DNA from: Cannabis sativa
Lineage: Eukaryota; Streptophyta; Magnoliopsida; Rosales; Cannabaceae
Direction: 5' to 3'
Assembly: GCF_029168945.1 (NCBI RefSeq)
Contig: NC_083602.1
Location: 28,569,323-28,633,322 of the forward strand
DNA length: 64,000 nucleotides
A program made the position numbers and the translations under genes. The stretch's first letter is position 1, and each line of letters begins with the position of its first letter. Positions 20,864-32,648 of the stretch are shown piece after piece. Under the pieces are notes generated by a model. That model saw only the letters and a program-made list of their open reading frames with translations, was not told the DNA's origin and did no database searches.

Positions 20864-23720
20864 TTACTCACTAAAACAAACGCGGTGTAAAACCCACAAT
20901 GGAGATCGAATATCTTAATAATAATAAAGTTCATTCTTTAAAATGTATTTTCTTTATTATTCTGATAAATAAATTCTTATTAAATTCGAAATTTAGAATT
21001 GAAATTCAAAAATAAGAATTTAATATAATATTTATAAAATTATACTTAGATGGTGATTGAAATAAAATTAATTATTTCCATCTTAGTAATAATCTTAAAT
21101 ATAAATATTAAGGAAATTAATTTAAGTTGAATTAAATTAAATAATTAGCAACTTAAAAATTTCCTTTGAGAATATATTTTTTGAATTCGAAAATTTAAAG
21201 TATATATTAAAAAAAATATACAATTTTCGAAAATAATAATAAAAATTAGAAAAGGAATACTTCAAGCAAAAATATCACCTATCTAGATTTTCTTTTGACT
21301 AGTTAATTCAATTTCTAATAATATATATATATTTTAAATTCATTTATTTTAAATTAATCAATTAAATGAAAAAATCATTAATTGAAGTTGGCCCAAGAAT
21401 TAATTAAAATAAATAATTAATTTACAACTCAATCTATTTTTCAAAATAAAAAATTCGAAAAATATTGCATAAATAAAATGCAATTTTTGAAATTGATTAA
21501 GAAAATAAAGAAAAAATATATATTGAAAATTATTTAAATTTAAGTTGAAAAATTAAATTTCAACCCAAAAAATAATTTTCTATTTAATTAAGTGTCATGA
21601 AAAATCAATAAATATTTAAGTATCATGATGAAAATCAACTTAGATATTTAGATTTTTCAAGTTAATTAAATGTATTAAATTCAAGAAATAATAATTAAGT
21701 GTAGAGAAGGCTTAATTATTTATTTCTAGTTTAATACTAGGAAAAATATACTTAATAAAATTGTACCAAAATTAATTATTTAAATAATTAATTTCACAAA
21801 GTATAATATTTTCCTATTTAAATATTAGAAATAATAAGTAGTCTAGAAATTACTATCTAGAAAATATCTTATTTGACTAAGTATCTTTTCAACATAAATT
21901 TGAAAAATATCTAATTTAAGTTATATAGAAAAAATCTAAAACTTAAATAATTTCAAATTTAGATTTAATTAAATATCAAAAATTAAGTTATAACCACTTA
22001 ATTTGAAGATATCTTTTAAGTTAATATTCAAAAAGATATTAACCTAAAAAATATCTAAAATATTCCATTTTAAGTTAATATTCGAAAAGATATTAACTTA
22101 AAAAAATATCTTAAGAATCTTTAATAACTAATGCCTAGGATTCCTCAACTTGATTTAAAATTTAAATCAAATATTCAAATTTAAGTTAGATATGAAAAAT
22201 CAGTTGATACAACTAATTTATAACTTAAATAGGAATATTTAATTAAATAAGCTCCAGAAAGAATCTTAGTTAGTTAAAATTCTATATTTAATTAAATACA
22301 AGAAAAATACAAATAGTTTGTCTAGAAATAATATCTAAACTAAAAGTGTTTTTCTTAAAATTAACTTTAAAATATTAAAATGAAAATAAATTTCATATAT
22401 TTTAAAAGTTAATTATGTTGCTAATTCAATTTTATTAGGTCAAACTAATATAATTAACCTAGTACAGTTATTCAAATCAGGCAAATGGGCCTTCACAATT
22501 GGGGTAGTTCATGTGAGGGAGTCTTTGAGTTCGTGTATGTCGTACCCACTTCTATGGCTCCCAACTCTCACACAAGGCCCAAAAGAGAGGAATTTAACCT
22601 TAAAATGAATAACTATTATTAATTGAATAGGTCCAATAACTAAATGGACCTAAATAAAATCTATCATGGTGTGACATTTTATTTAGCAACAACCTATATG
22701 CATCTATATTAAAACAAAATAAACATATAGGCTCACATAGGCACACTTTGGATGGATCCTATCATGTTGCTAGGTCATACACAGATGAAAGAAGATTGTA
22801 AAATTTACTTGTTACAAATTATTAACTTGACCAAGGGAGCAATCAGATCATTAGATCTGGCAAAAAGTAACCATGGCTATTTGCAATCAAGTAATAATAG
22901 GTTTTGAAAACTTACACACAAGCTAAAACCACATACTCCTGCAACAAGGTTAGCTGGATAGTTGGAAGTAAGATTTATTTAATTTTAAATAAATAAATTT
23001 CGAAATTAATAATTAAATAAAAAAAAAATTTAATTTTCGAAAATAAAAAAAATAAAATAAAATAAATATTTATTTTCGAAATTTAAAAAAAATTATTAAT
23101 TTAAATTTCGAAATTATTTAAAAAAAAAATATTTAAAATTAAACCTACAATTTTGAAAAATTAGGTTTCAACCAACCTAAATATCATTTCAAAATTTGCT
23201 AACTACTTTTAAAAATTAAATGTTATTTTATAAATAAAAATTAAATAAAATTAGAAAAGATAAATTAAATATCTTTTTCAGATTTTAAATTTAATTTAAA
23301 TAAATAAAATAACAAAATTTAAAAGTTAGCAAAATATCTTACATCTATTTAAAATTACATGATTATAATTATCTTATTTTAAATTTAAATAAGGTCAAAA
23401 TATTTAAAAAAAAATTTAATTTAAAAATAGTTAAAATCTGACCTTAAATTTAAAAATAAGATAAGATATAATCAAATTTAAAAATAAGATAGATAATCAA
23501 GCAATAAGATAGATATTTACTATTTTAAAATTCAAAATACTCTAATATCTTGAATTAAATTTAAAAAATATTAAATTAATTCATAATGATAATTAGAATT
23601 GAATTAGGAATAATAAATCTATAAATACAAAACTACACAAAAAATCGGAAGTTAATTCTATGAAAAAGCATGAAAAAACGAAGAAAAACGAAAAAATTGT
23701 GAGTTGTACGGACAGTTTTC

Positions 23721-23728
23721 GCGATCGC
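23721..23728. promoter_or_regulatory. GCGATCGC palindrome, leader of C
   Basis: A perfect 8-nt palindrome 296 nt from the LTR, in the same place as in D (297 nt). A candidate RNA dimer site. Confidence 0.4.
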
Positions 23729-24009
23729 AGGAAAATTTCAGCACAACTCCGTTTTTTTCGAATCTTCAAAAAATCATAACTAATTCAAATTAGATCGAAA
23801 TTGAGTTCTGTAATAAAGTAACTTGCTTAATTTTTTTCCATACTATCCAATAAAAATAATTCCAGAAACAGAATCGCAATTATTTTTCACGAAAATTTAC
23901 AAACACCAATCAATCATCAAATAACACTCAATACAACATGATATCATCCAAAAACAAACAAACAATCGTTTTAAAGTCCAAATTTCTTGTAAGTAAATAA
24001 ATTACCATG

Positions 24010-24021
24010 GCTCTGATACCA
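24010..24021 (-). promoter_or_regulatory. Element C primer binding site
   Basis: TGGTATCAGAGC in element orientation, a perfect initiator tRNA-Met match. Confidence 0.9.
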
Positions 24022-24023
24022 GT

Positions 24024-24303
24024 TATTGGAAATTTATTTTACCAGGATCTTAGATCTACTCACAAGTATGTTGTTTAAACACCCTAAATATGAACTTTCT
24101 AAAACGATAAATTAAACACATAAAGTTAAGAAAACCTTACATTGATGCAGCGAAATTAATGTCTCCTTCCACTCAGATCTCTAACCCTTGTATCCTTTCT
24201 GTAGCAGAGTATAATCAAGATCTGAGCCCGAATGTCCTTCTTCTTCAAGTTTGATCCTTCACAGTCTTCCAATCTATGATTGAGTTACTGCTTGCTGTGT
24301 GTG
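24024..24303 (-). repeat. Element C 5' LTR, first part
   Basis: Starts TATTGG like the 3' LTR. It ends at GTGTG (24299-24303), the target site of the Athila LTR, and resumes at 26241. Confidence 0.9.
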
Positions 24304-26240
24304 TGTTGTCCTCAAAAGTGAGTGTTTTAATATTTATACTCGCAAGTGCATGAATCGTTTCGGAATATAGTGTTCATGTAAGTGCAAGGTCGAACCCATG
24401 GGAGTTGACTAACATCAAAAGAAACTATTTCAAACAAAATAAGAATATTCTAACCTAGCTCCAAATATTTGATGGGATTTTAGTTTTGCAAAATAAAATA
24501 AAAGACAAGTAACTAAAATACTTAAGATTAAAGATGAGTGAGTATGAAAATGATTTTCAAATAAGATGTGTAAAATAAGATTATTAAGATATTAGAATCC
24601 ACAAAATGCAAGTTCAATAGTATTTATAAGTATATTGATTTCCAAGTTCATATATATATATATAGTTGAAATAAATCACACTGTATTTTCCAAAATATAT
24701 TTTTCTTTTAAGTACAAGTTATTTTCAAAAATGTAGGATTTTTTTTCACTTATAAAAGGTATAATTTCTAAGCATTAAATGTGTCACAATTTAATGAAAC
24801 TACACAAAATCAAAGAAACTATGTTTAGGCAAAATATAACACTTATATTCTAAGAATTAGATGTAAACAATTTAATGAAAGACATTTAATCAAAGAGTAT
24901 TATATTTTTGCATAATGAAGAACTAAGTGGAAATATGCTTTAACAATAAAAAATACATGATATTGAAGATGAAAAAGGCATATTTTTGATAGAAAAATCC
25001 ATGAACTTTATAGCACAAATGGGAAATCAACATACAAACATAAACACTATCTAGTTACATTTTGCTTCATCATCATCTTAATAATCTTGAAAAAAGATTA
25101 GAAGCTCATAACTAGATAAAAATTACAAAAGATAAACATACTTGACATGCTCTTCAAAGTGTAAAAATGGTAGAAAGAAAATGGTAAAAATGAAGAGTGT
25201 GGAATGGAGAAGTGTTTTGGGTTGAAGAGGTGTTTAGGGGGTGAAGAGATGTCTCTGAAATGGTCTTCCAACACCATATTTATAGGCAAAATTAGAGAAT
25301 TAAATTAATCAAAATAAAATAAATAAAATGATTAATTTAATTAGTGTTGGGAAGAGAATGGATAAATAGAGTATGTGTAAGAGTATTGGAAAAAATAAAT
25401 ATTTGTTTGGATGGAAAAATAGTGAAAAGATAGGGTAAAAATAAATTAGGAATGTTTATTTAGGTGAAATAAATTGGGAAGAGTAAATAGGTATTTATGT
25501 GTAATGTGTGGGAGAAAATATTGGCATTTTGGCATTTTCTAATCTTTTTTGGGCTGAGAGAAAAGCAAAATAACAATTCAATTTTTTTTCTTCTTCTTTT
25601 TCTTATGCAGGCGGACACTTGGCGTGCTCGGGTTGGAGGACTGGAGCTGACGGCTGCATGCGTGGCGCTTGCTGGTTGGCTAGGAACGCTGACGAGGCGG
25701 GACGTGGCGCACGCTGGTAGGCTGGGCGCTGACGGCTGGGTCCCATGCGGAATGAAGCTGGCAGCTGCTCGTGGGCCCCGCGTGGAAGAAAAGCAGCAGG
25801 AGGAGATTGCTCTCACTCTCTCTTGTTTGGGGTGCATCTCACTCGCCACCTGGGTCGTTAGATCTGTAGGCGGACGGCTCTGATTGGCTGTTGACTTTGA
25901 CCGAGAGTGGGATTTGCATAAAGGCTCATCAGATTTTCTTTTTGAAATTGTATTTTAGCCCCATTTCTTCAATATTTCTCTAATTTATTCCTAATCTTCA
26001 CCACCAATTACACCTAAAAATACATAAAATAAATTAGAAACTAAAATAAAATTTTAAATAAATAACACATAACATATTATCATAAAATAATTATAAAAAC
26101 ATTTAATAAACTATAAAATAAATATAAGGCTAATAAATCCAAAAATAATTAAAAACTTACTCAATTAATTAAAAACTTAAGAACTAAGCCAATTTTAGCT
26201 AAAAAAATGTGAAAAATAACTCTAATTTCTAGAGTTATCA
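24304..26240 (-). mobile_element. Athila-type LTR (family of E), solo-like, inside C
   Basis: 1937 bp, TGTTGTCC...GTTATCA on the + strand, flanked by GTGTG on both sides (24299-24303, 26241-26245). It is nearly identical to the E 5' LTR (37437-39371). By itself it looks like a solo LTR left by recombination, but its right flank is duplicated beyond E. A TATA-like box (TATAAATA, - strand) is at 25277-25284. The 300 bp at about 25605-25905 are strikingly GC-rich, with a CCAAT box on the - strand. Confidence 0.9.
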
Positions 26241-27884
26241 GTGTGGGCACTTACTCTTTCACTAGGGTCGAAATTGATGAAGGAGAAAAGAAGAGAGAGG
26301 ATTTCGGCCAGGTATAGAAAGTGGGGAAGGCTCAATTTTTCTGAAGAGAGAAATTTCTGTCAGATTACTAATGAAAGCATGTTATGAAAAACTTGTGATT
26401 TGACTGAGCCATCACTTTCTATTTATAGGCAAATACTAGGTTTAGGTTAGGAATTATTTGGCATTAAAATAATGAAAATATTAATTTGAAAAACCTCATT
26501 AAGTGGCCGGCCATGGTGTTATAGTGGGCCTCACTTGATTTTGCAGTTTTATCAAATTTTATCTCTATTTTCTCAAAAACGCCAATTTTCAAATTCTAAC
26601 CTTTTAAATGCCAAAACTAATTATTTAATAACTAAAATAGATTATTAAATAATATTGTCATTTAATTTAATTATTAATTAGACATATAAAGTCCACTAAT
26701 AAATAAATAAACCCAGAAACTCTTTTCTTTACAATTTCACCCCTGCTTAGTGAAAATTCATAAAATTAGACATAGTCTAACTTTAGAATTATAATTGATC
26801 AATCACGAATCAATTAATGAGTCTTACAAGTAGAATGTTCTCAACTAGAATGGGGACCATGGATCTATATGCTGAGCTTCCAATAAGTGAACCAAATTTA
26901 CCAAGTAAATTCCTACTTATTAATTCTTCGTTGAATCCACTCTTAGAACTTAGAATTGCACTCTCAGACTTATATAGAGCATATTGTATGTTCCACGATA
27001 TCAATATGCTGTCTCATTTAACCATTATTATAATCTTATTGTGATTTAAAGATCCTCTATATAGATGATCTACATCGAGATGGGATTTCTTTACCGTTCT
27101 CACCCCTCAATGTATTTTGCCCCTTAAAACACTTAGCTACCTGTAAATAATGTTTAGTGATCTAATAATTAGTCAGTTAAACAAGAGCTCATCCATTTAC
27201 TTCTATTTGCTAAGCTCGAAGGGAATCATCACTTGACTTCTATACACCAGTAGAAGCTATAGATTCCATATTTATGTTCAGCACTCCCACTCAATCATAC
27301 TATCATGTTCCCAAAATATACGTATCACCCTGACCCAAAAGTAGGCTTAACTAATAAATCAAAGAACATGAATATCACCCCTGAGTTGAGCCTAAGCATA
27401 TCAGGATTTAGATTCTTTTAATCTTAAGATCAACTACTGATATTGACTTGGAAAGATATGTATAACGGTAAGTTTGTAATATCTTAACTTAGTTGCAATA
27501 TCGGCCCAGTCCAATGTATACTCCATACATTTGAAACTAGTATACTTTACTAATGTCCTGGAAAGAACATAACACTTACTCTAAGTGTAAGTACACATCA
27601 TCGCTGATTATCACATTAGTGTAAATCCAATAACACTGATGAAACAGGGACCAAGTCTTTTGATTCATATGATCACAATTACATTCCACTGTGTTGACGA
27701 TACTGTAATTGTGAATAAACATATGATCTGGATTTAACTGATTTTGTGTGTAAATGTAATAAACATATTTAACATATTAAACCATTAGCATGTAGAATTC
27801 ACGCAAACATCAATCACTTCAAATTTCTTATATTGATAACTAATCAAATTGTAAAGAGTTTTATTTAGGGCATAAAACCCAACA
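26241..27884 (-). repeat. Element C 5' LTR, second part (duplicate copy 1)
   Basis: It continues the LTR from GTGTGGGCAC to ACCCAACA. The same segment recurs at 39372-41015 with a few substitutions. Confidence 0.92.
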
Positions 27885-28231
27885 GAAAAGCCAATAGAAC
27901 TATGGTTTAATCCATTCACATGGAGTAACCTAAAGTTTTCTATTACAAGGACATAAAAGGAAATTTTCGTTTATAAGTTTATTCTATGGACTTAACAAAA
28001 CTTCCTGTTCCTAGTATTATAGGTTTGAGTTTATCTAAACCTATGGCTTGTGGTATACTTGGTAATTACTTACTCTAATGCAAGCAACTTACTTTAGTAA
28101 GATGCTGAAGCATTTTCTTTCTAATGGCAATCTATAGAAGCTTCACAACTTCTTAGGCATAGATTTTATTTATCTAAGGAAAAGTCTCAACTATTCCAGA
28201 AAAGATAAAGCCATGAAAGAATTTCTTAAAG
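27885..28231 (+). other. Element A internal segment after C (duplicate copy 1)
   Basis: It starts with the right GAAAA of C and matches D in reverse to AATTTCTTAA. There it stops abruptly and X begins. In copy 2 (41016-41361) element A continues normally. Confidence 0.88.
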
Positions 28232-30905
28232 CATAAATATATATATAGAACATAAATATATTTTTTTGGTTTTTTTTTTACTAGAAAAATAATAATAAAC
28301 ATGTTTTTTTTTGGTTTTTTTGCACAAAATGATAAATTTGACAAATTATTTACATTTTTAATGCCACATGTCATTTTTTACTTTTATACAATTTAACTTT
28401 TTCATTTATACCTTTTTAAATTTTGTTAATTACAATTATACGAAACCTCTTTTTCCTCTATCTTTTACTTCATCCCTATCTTCAATTGTAGAAAACTCAT
28501 CTCCAAGTCCCCTGCTGTCAATAAGATTGACCTCCTCCTCCTCCTCATCCCTCAATGGCCACGCAAAGTCCATCTCCCTCCTCATATTGTTCATCTCCAT
28601 TCTCATTTGCTTCTATTAATTTGTAAGTTATTTTTTTTTTGTTTAATTTTCATAAATATATTATTAATTTTGAATGTCATTTTAGTTTATTTTTTTTTTT
28701 TGTACATTAATTGATGGTTGCAAACCTTTTTCTGTAAATATATTATATTGGTGTTTGGATTTTTTTTTCTTTTGTATGTGTGTGTGTATATATATATTTA
28801 AATGTATATAAAAATACACATGCTATGTGTTTGATGAAATGCCCAAAAGAATTGAGTTTTCACTAGCCTAAAGAAAGAAGACATATTCAATTGTATTTTT
28901 TTTTTTAAGTTGAGCTTTTCATAGTTCTGTCATTATTTTTTGTTCATTTTGATTTTATGATTTAGTCAATTTATCTATAGATTTTTAATGATGTTGATAT
29001 AGCGTTGTGTTAGCGTTGTTTATAAGTTGTCTATATGTTATTTTGTAAATGCCTTCACTATTTATGTTGTTGTCCTGCTTCTGCAGTTGAATGCAAAAAA
29101 ACTTGATTTTTAGTGATGGTGAACTTCAAAGTTGATTAGAATAGGCTTGTTGTCCATTTTTATTTATTTGTAAGTTACATTTTTTTTTAAAAAAAAATAG
29201 ATTATTGATTTTGATGTCATTTCAGTTGTAAATTTTATTCTGGAAATTAAGAGAGTTTGCATTTTTTTTTTTGGTATATATGTGCACGTATATAAAAATA
29301 CACATGCTATGTGTTTGATGAAATGCACAAAAACACTAAGTTTTCACTAGCCTAAAGAAAGAAGACATATTCAATTGTACTTTTTTTCTTCTTTAAGTTG
29401 AGCTTTTCCTATTGTTGTTATACTATTATTTTTTATTCATTTTGATTTTATGAATTAGTTAATTTATTTATAGTTTTTTTAATGATTATGTTGATATAGC
29501 GTTGTTTACTAGTTGCTTATATGTTGTTTATATGTTATTTTCTAAATGCATCCATTTTTTATATTGTTGTTTTGCTGGTGCAGTTCAATGCAATAAACTT
29601 AATTTCTAGTGATGAATGATGATGAATTTCATAGGTGATCAGAATAAGCTTCTTATTCATTTTTATTCTTTTGGTAGAATGAAGTAAATCACACACATTA
29701 AAAGTGTACAAGAAAATATTCCTAACTCTTCCAAGTAGATTGAAGCTACTATGCATGGATTAATAATTGAGAAGTGTATTTTGTTTTGACTGTATGCGCT
29801 GAAGAGCAATATCAATTGAAAAATTTTGCTTTGATATTTTTTTAAATTTTTATCTAGTGACCTTCATATGTATTTTGTACAGGATATTGAACATTATATA
29901 TATATATTAATTTGTTTATATTTTTAGTACATTAAGAAACAACTATTATTATTTTTTAAATTTCTACATCAAGTATTGGTATAATTATATATATTTTTTT
30001 TAAAAGGTAACAGTTGTTAGTGGCTTTTTCAAATTGTTAACAACCATTTAGCAACGATATAAAAACATAAAAATAACTGTATATATAATTTAAGAAATTT
30101 ACAGATTTTGACCACTGAAACTCAACATACAAACAACGTCAAAGCAACATGCTCAAAAAATAACGAAATTAAACAACATGTTTACAACTTTAAAACAACG
30201 ATAAAACAACGAATAATGTTATTACTAAATATAAGTAATTTTTCTTCATATTTATAATCTCTTCCTATCAATTTTTCACCTAATTCAAAATCAACATAAT
30301 TCGTGTTCTCTTATTATTTTCCATGTCTTAATATAAGAGATAATGTAAGTTTTTATTTTAACATGTAAAACTCTATTTTTTTACTTGTTGAACAATTAGT
30401 GTAATGTATAACAATGCATAACAACTTTAGAACAACATAAAAACAACTTAATTTTATATAATATTTTAAAGTTGAAATAAGATGTTGCAAACAACTTTAA
30501 TTGATTTATATGTTATGGTTAAGTAGTTTTCTAGTTGTTTTTGTGTTGTTGTTTAGTTGTTTTGCGCTGAGAAGAAGCCCTACACGTAAAATCCACTTTG
30601 TCCAAATTCGCCACGTGGCAACCACTGCTGCGTTCTGACGCTACAGTTTGTGAGCGTCAGGCAACTCTGAAGGCTTTGTCCCTCACTCGCGTGTGAGTCT
30701 CACTCGCCCACATAGCCACATGTGTGTCACACTTCTCCTTGCGCATCTGGGGGAGTTTTTCTACCGTATTTTTGTAAATAAGAAACTTTAAAAATAGTAA
30801 ATTTGAAATTAATAAAGAATATAAATGTTTATTTTTGCTTGTAACAGTATAAATGTTTATTTAAAATAATATTAACCCAAAATAGAAAAAACCTTTTTTT
30901 TTTTG
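28232..30905. other. Sequence X: unclassified, between the duplication and element E
   Basis: 2.7 kb, T-rich, with no gene I can support. It contains a tandem duplication (28620-29675), a long run of AACAAC/GTTGTT motifs (about 30080-30560), and a GC-rich patch at about 30565-30760 with the hairpin CTGACGCT/AGCGTCAG. GGTTTTTT-like ends near 28270 and 30890 are faintly inverted, which could mean a degenerate MULE-type DNA transposon, or X may be the extended 3' region of E. The right border is uncertain by about 100 bp. Confidence 0.4.
28620..29675. repeat. Diverged tandem duplication of about 0.5 kb in X
   Basis: Unit 1 is 28620-29167 and unit 2 is 29168-29675. Both contain GTGTTTGATGAAATGC, CACTAGCCTAAAGAAAGAAG and GTTGATATAGCGTTG in the same order. 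The units are clearly diverged, so the duplication is old. Confidence 0.8.
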
Positions 30906-31221
30906 TTTTTTTTAAATTATATAATATAACTACTTTAGCATCCAAACAACAATTTTTAAAAGTGAAAAATAATACTTTACCATTTCTAAGCACATGAAAG
31001 AAATAACCATAGGAACTCACCACCCCAAACTTAATTTATGCATTGTCCTCAATGTATCAAAATACAAATATAAATTGAAAGTGAAAGAGTTGAGAGTTTA
31101 GAATGGTCATACCTCATCTTGGAGCAATGTCAAGAGCAACAAAAAGATAACAACAATCAAAACAAAAAGTTAATCTAAAACATAAAGAAAAATACATATT
31201 ACCAAGAATTGATGAGAGCAA
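30906..31221 (-). other. Element E 3' non-coding region with PPT-like tract
   Basis: In element orientation ACATTGAGGACAATGC is followed by AAGTTTGGGGTGGTGA (31017-31032), a purine tract typical of the 3' end of Athila-type internal regions. No LTR starts after it. Confidence 0.6.
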
Positions 31222-31986
31222 TTAAGGATCATGGTAAATTGGATCCTCAAGGAGGATTTCATCCACTTCCACATATTTCAATTCTAAAAATGGTTTCAAT
31301 TTTTGTCCATTAACTTTGAATACATTACCATTATTAGGATTTTCAATTTCAATGGCTCCATGTGGAAAAACAGTGCGGATAATGTATGGACCTACCCACC
31401 TAGAGCGTAACTTTCCCGGGAAAAGATGCAAACGAGAATTGTATAAAAGGACTTTTTGACCGGGAGAAAAATCTTTTCTCAAAATATTTTTGTCATGGTA
31501 AAACTTCATTCGGTCCTTATACTTTTTCGAATAGTCATATGCATCATGTCTAAGCTCTTCTAACTCATTCAATTGAAGCTTTCTTTTCTCACCCGCTTTG
31601 TCTAAGGAAAAGTTTAGTTGCTTAATAGCCCAATAGGCTTTATGTTCTAACTCAACGGGTAAGTGGCATGCCTTCCCATAAACAAGTCTATAGGGAGACA
31701 TTCCAATGGGCGTTTTGTAAGCAGTACGATATGCCCATAATGCATCAATGAGTCTTAGGGACCAATCTTTCCTAGTGGGGTTGACGGTTTTCTCTAAGAT
31801 GTGCTTAATCTCCCTATTTGATATTTCAACTTGACCACTAGTTTGTGGGTGATAAGGTGTAGTGACTTTATGTGTAATGCCATATTGTTTCATTAAATGT
31901 TCAAAAGGCCTATTACAAAAGTGTGTACCATTATCACTAATGATCGCCCGTGGTGAACCAAATCGCGAGAAAATATTTCCTTTCAA
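31222..31986 (-). pseudogene. Athila integrase, catalytic core second half and C-terminus
   Basis: 254 codons. SDNGTHF supplies the second catalytic Asp (residue 18) and GQVEISN the Glu (residue 54), the D-35-E spacing of retroviral-type integrases. A C-terminal domain follows ([21 protein letters not shown]), ending with a natural stop after DPIYHDP. It joins DNA copies to the host genome in the nucleus. The first Asp lies in the neighbouring frame (31983-32648). The two frames meet at a T run (about 31988), where the reading frame changes. No chromodomain is present, as expected for Athila. Confidence 0.88.
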
Positions 31987-32648
31987 AAACTAAGCACAAC
32001 TTTATGGTCATTAGTGTGACATGCAATAGCTTCTACCCATTTAGACACATAATCAACACCAACAAGAATGTATAAATTACCAAAAGAATTAGGAAATGGA
32101 CCCATAAAATCAATGCCCCAAACATCAAATATTTCAACAATAAGAATAGGATTCAAAGGCATCATGTTTCTCCTAGTTACACTTCCTAATTTTTGGCAAC
32201 GCTCACAAGATTTACAATGCATATAAGTGTCATGAAAAATAGTAGGCCAATAAAATCCACATTGTAAAATTTTCAAAGCAGTTTTCTTACCACTAAAATG
32301 TCCACCACATGCATGATCATGACAAAAAGATATGATTTTAGATTGATCACAATTTGGAATGCATCTTCTTATTATTTGATCGGGGCAATATTTAAACAAA
32401 TAAGGATCATCCCACATGAAATTTTTCACTTCAGCATAAAATTTAGATTTATCTTGTTTAGACCAATGAGAAGGAATTTCACCATTGACCAAATAATTGA
32501 CAATATCAGCATACCAAGGAAAAGAAGATACATGCATGAGTTGTTCATCAGGAAAAGTTTCAATGATAGTGGTGGAATCATGATTAGTTTCAACAACAAT
32601 TCTAGACAAATGATCAACTACAACATTTTCAGAACCTTTTTTTATCAC
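31983..32648 (-). pseudogene. Athila RNase H end and integrase N-terminal half
   Basis: 221 codons after the frame change at an A/T run (about 32640). It begins [13 protein letters not shown], the usual link between RNase H and integrase. It then holds the HHCC zinc domain (H-DHACGGH near 110-117, C-KSC-ERC near 145-151) and the first catalytic region [10 protein letters not shown] (Asp about 180). It ends in KVVLSF where the core should run on. The product alone would lack the rest of the active site. Confidence 0.88.

Larger units (their letters stand above)
20389..24009 (-). other. Element C leader, AT-rich, non-coding
   Basis: 3.6 kb. It contains the candidate leader intron, structured hairpins (20737-20863), the twin motif, and the GCGATCGC palindrome. 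About 20930-23650 is A/T-rich without recognisable content, apart from a stretch near 22450-22780 that is well conserved in A, B and D (GGGCCTTCACAATTGGGG and following). Confidence 0.7.
15778..27884 (-). mobile_element. Element C: gag-bearing copia-type retroelement, 5' LTR interrupted by an Athila LTR
   Basis: Complete - strand element: 3' LTR 15778-17698, polypurine tract, pol debris, gag (19582-20388), leader, primer site 24010-24021, 5' LTR 24024-24303 plus 26241-27884. It is flanked by GAAAA. Its organisation is that of B, but the LTR and leader are diverged. The two LTRs differ by very roughly 1-1.5 percent by eye. Its ends are TATTGG on the + strand rather than TGTTGG. Confidence 0.9.
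24304..28231. repeat. Segmental duplication, copy 1
   Basis: Athila LTR + second part of the C LTR + 347 bp of A. It is about 99 percent identical to 37437-41361 by eye. The LTR and its flanks carry similar amounts of difference, so the block was duplicated as a unit. Confidence 0.85.

Noticed and set aside
25460..25883. Two overlapping frames of about 130 codons on both strands
   Set aside because: Both lie in the GC-rich part of the Athila LTR and recur at 38624-39013 because the LTR does. High GC leaves few stops, and no domain is visible.
24304..26240. Independent second insertion of an E-type element
   Set aside because: Its flank on the right is the same as that of E 5' LTR for more than 1.9 kb, including a nested junction, so a duplication is the simpler reading.
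28368..28619. 83-codon frame in X as a host gene fragment
   Set aside because: Low-complexity Phe/Ser/Leu-rich translation of T-rich DNA, with no domain and no intron support.
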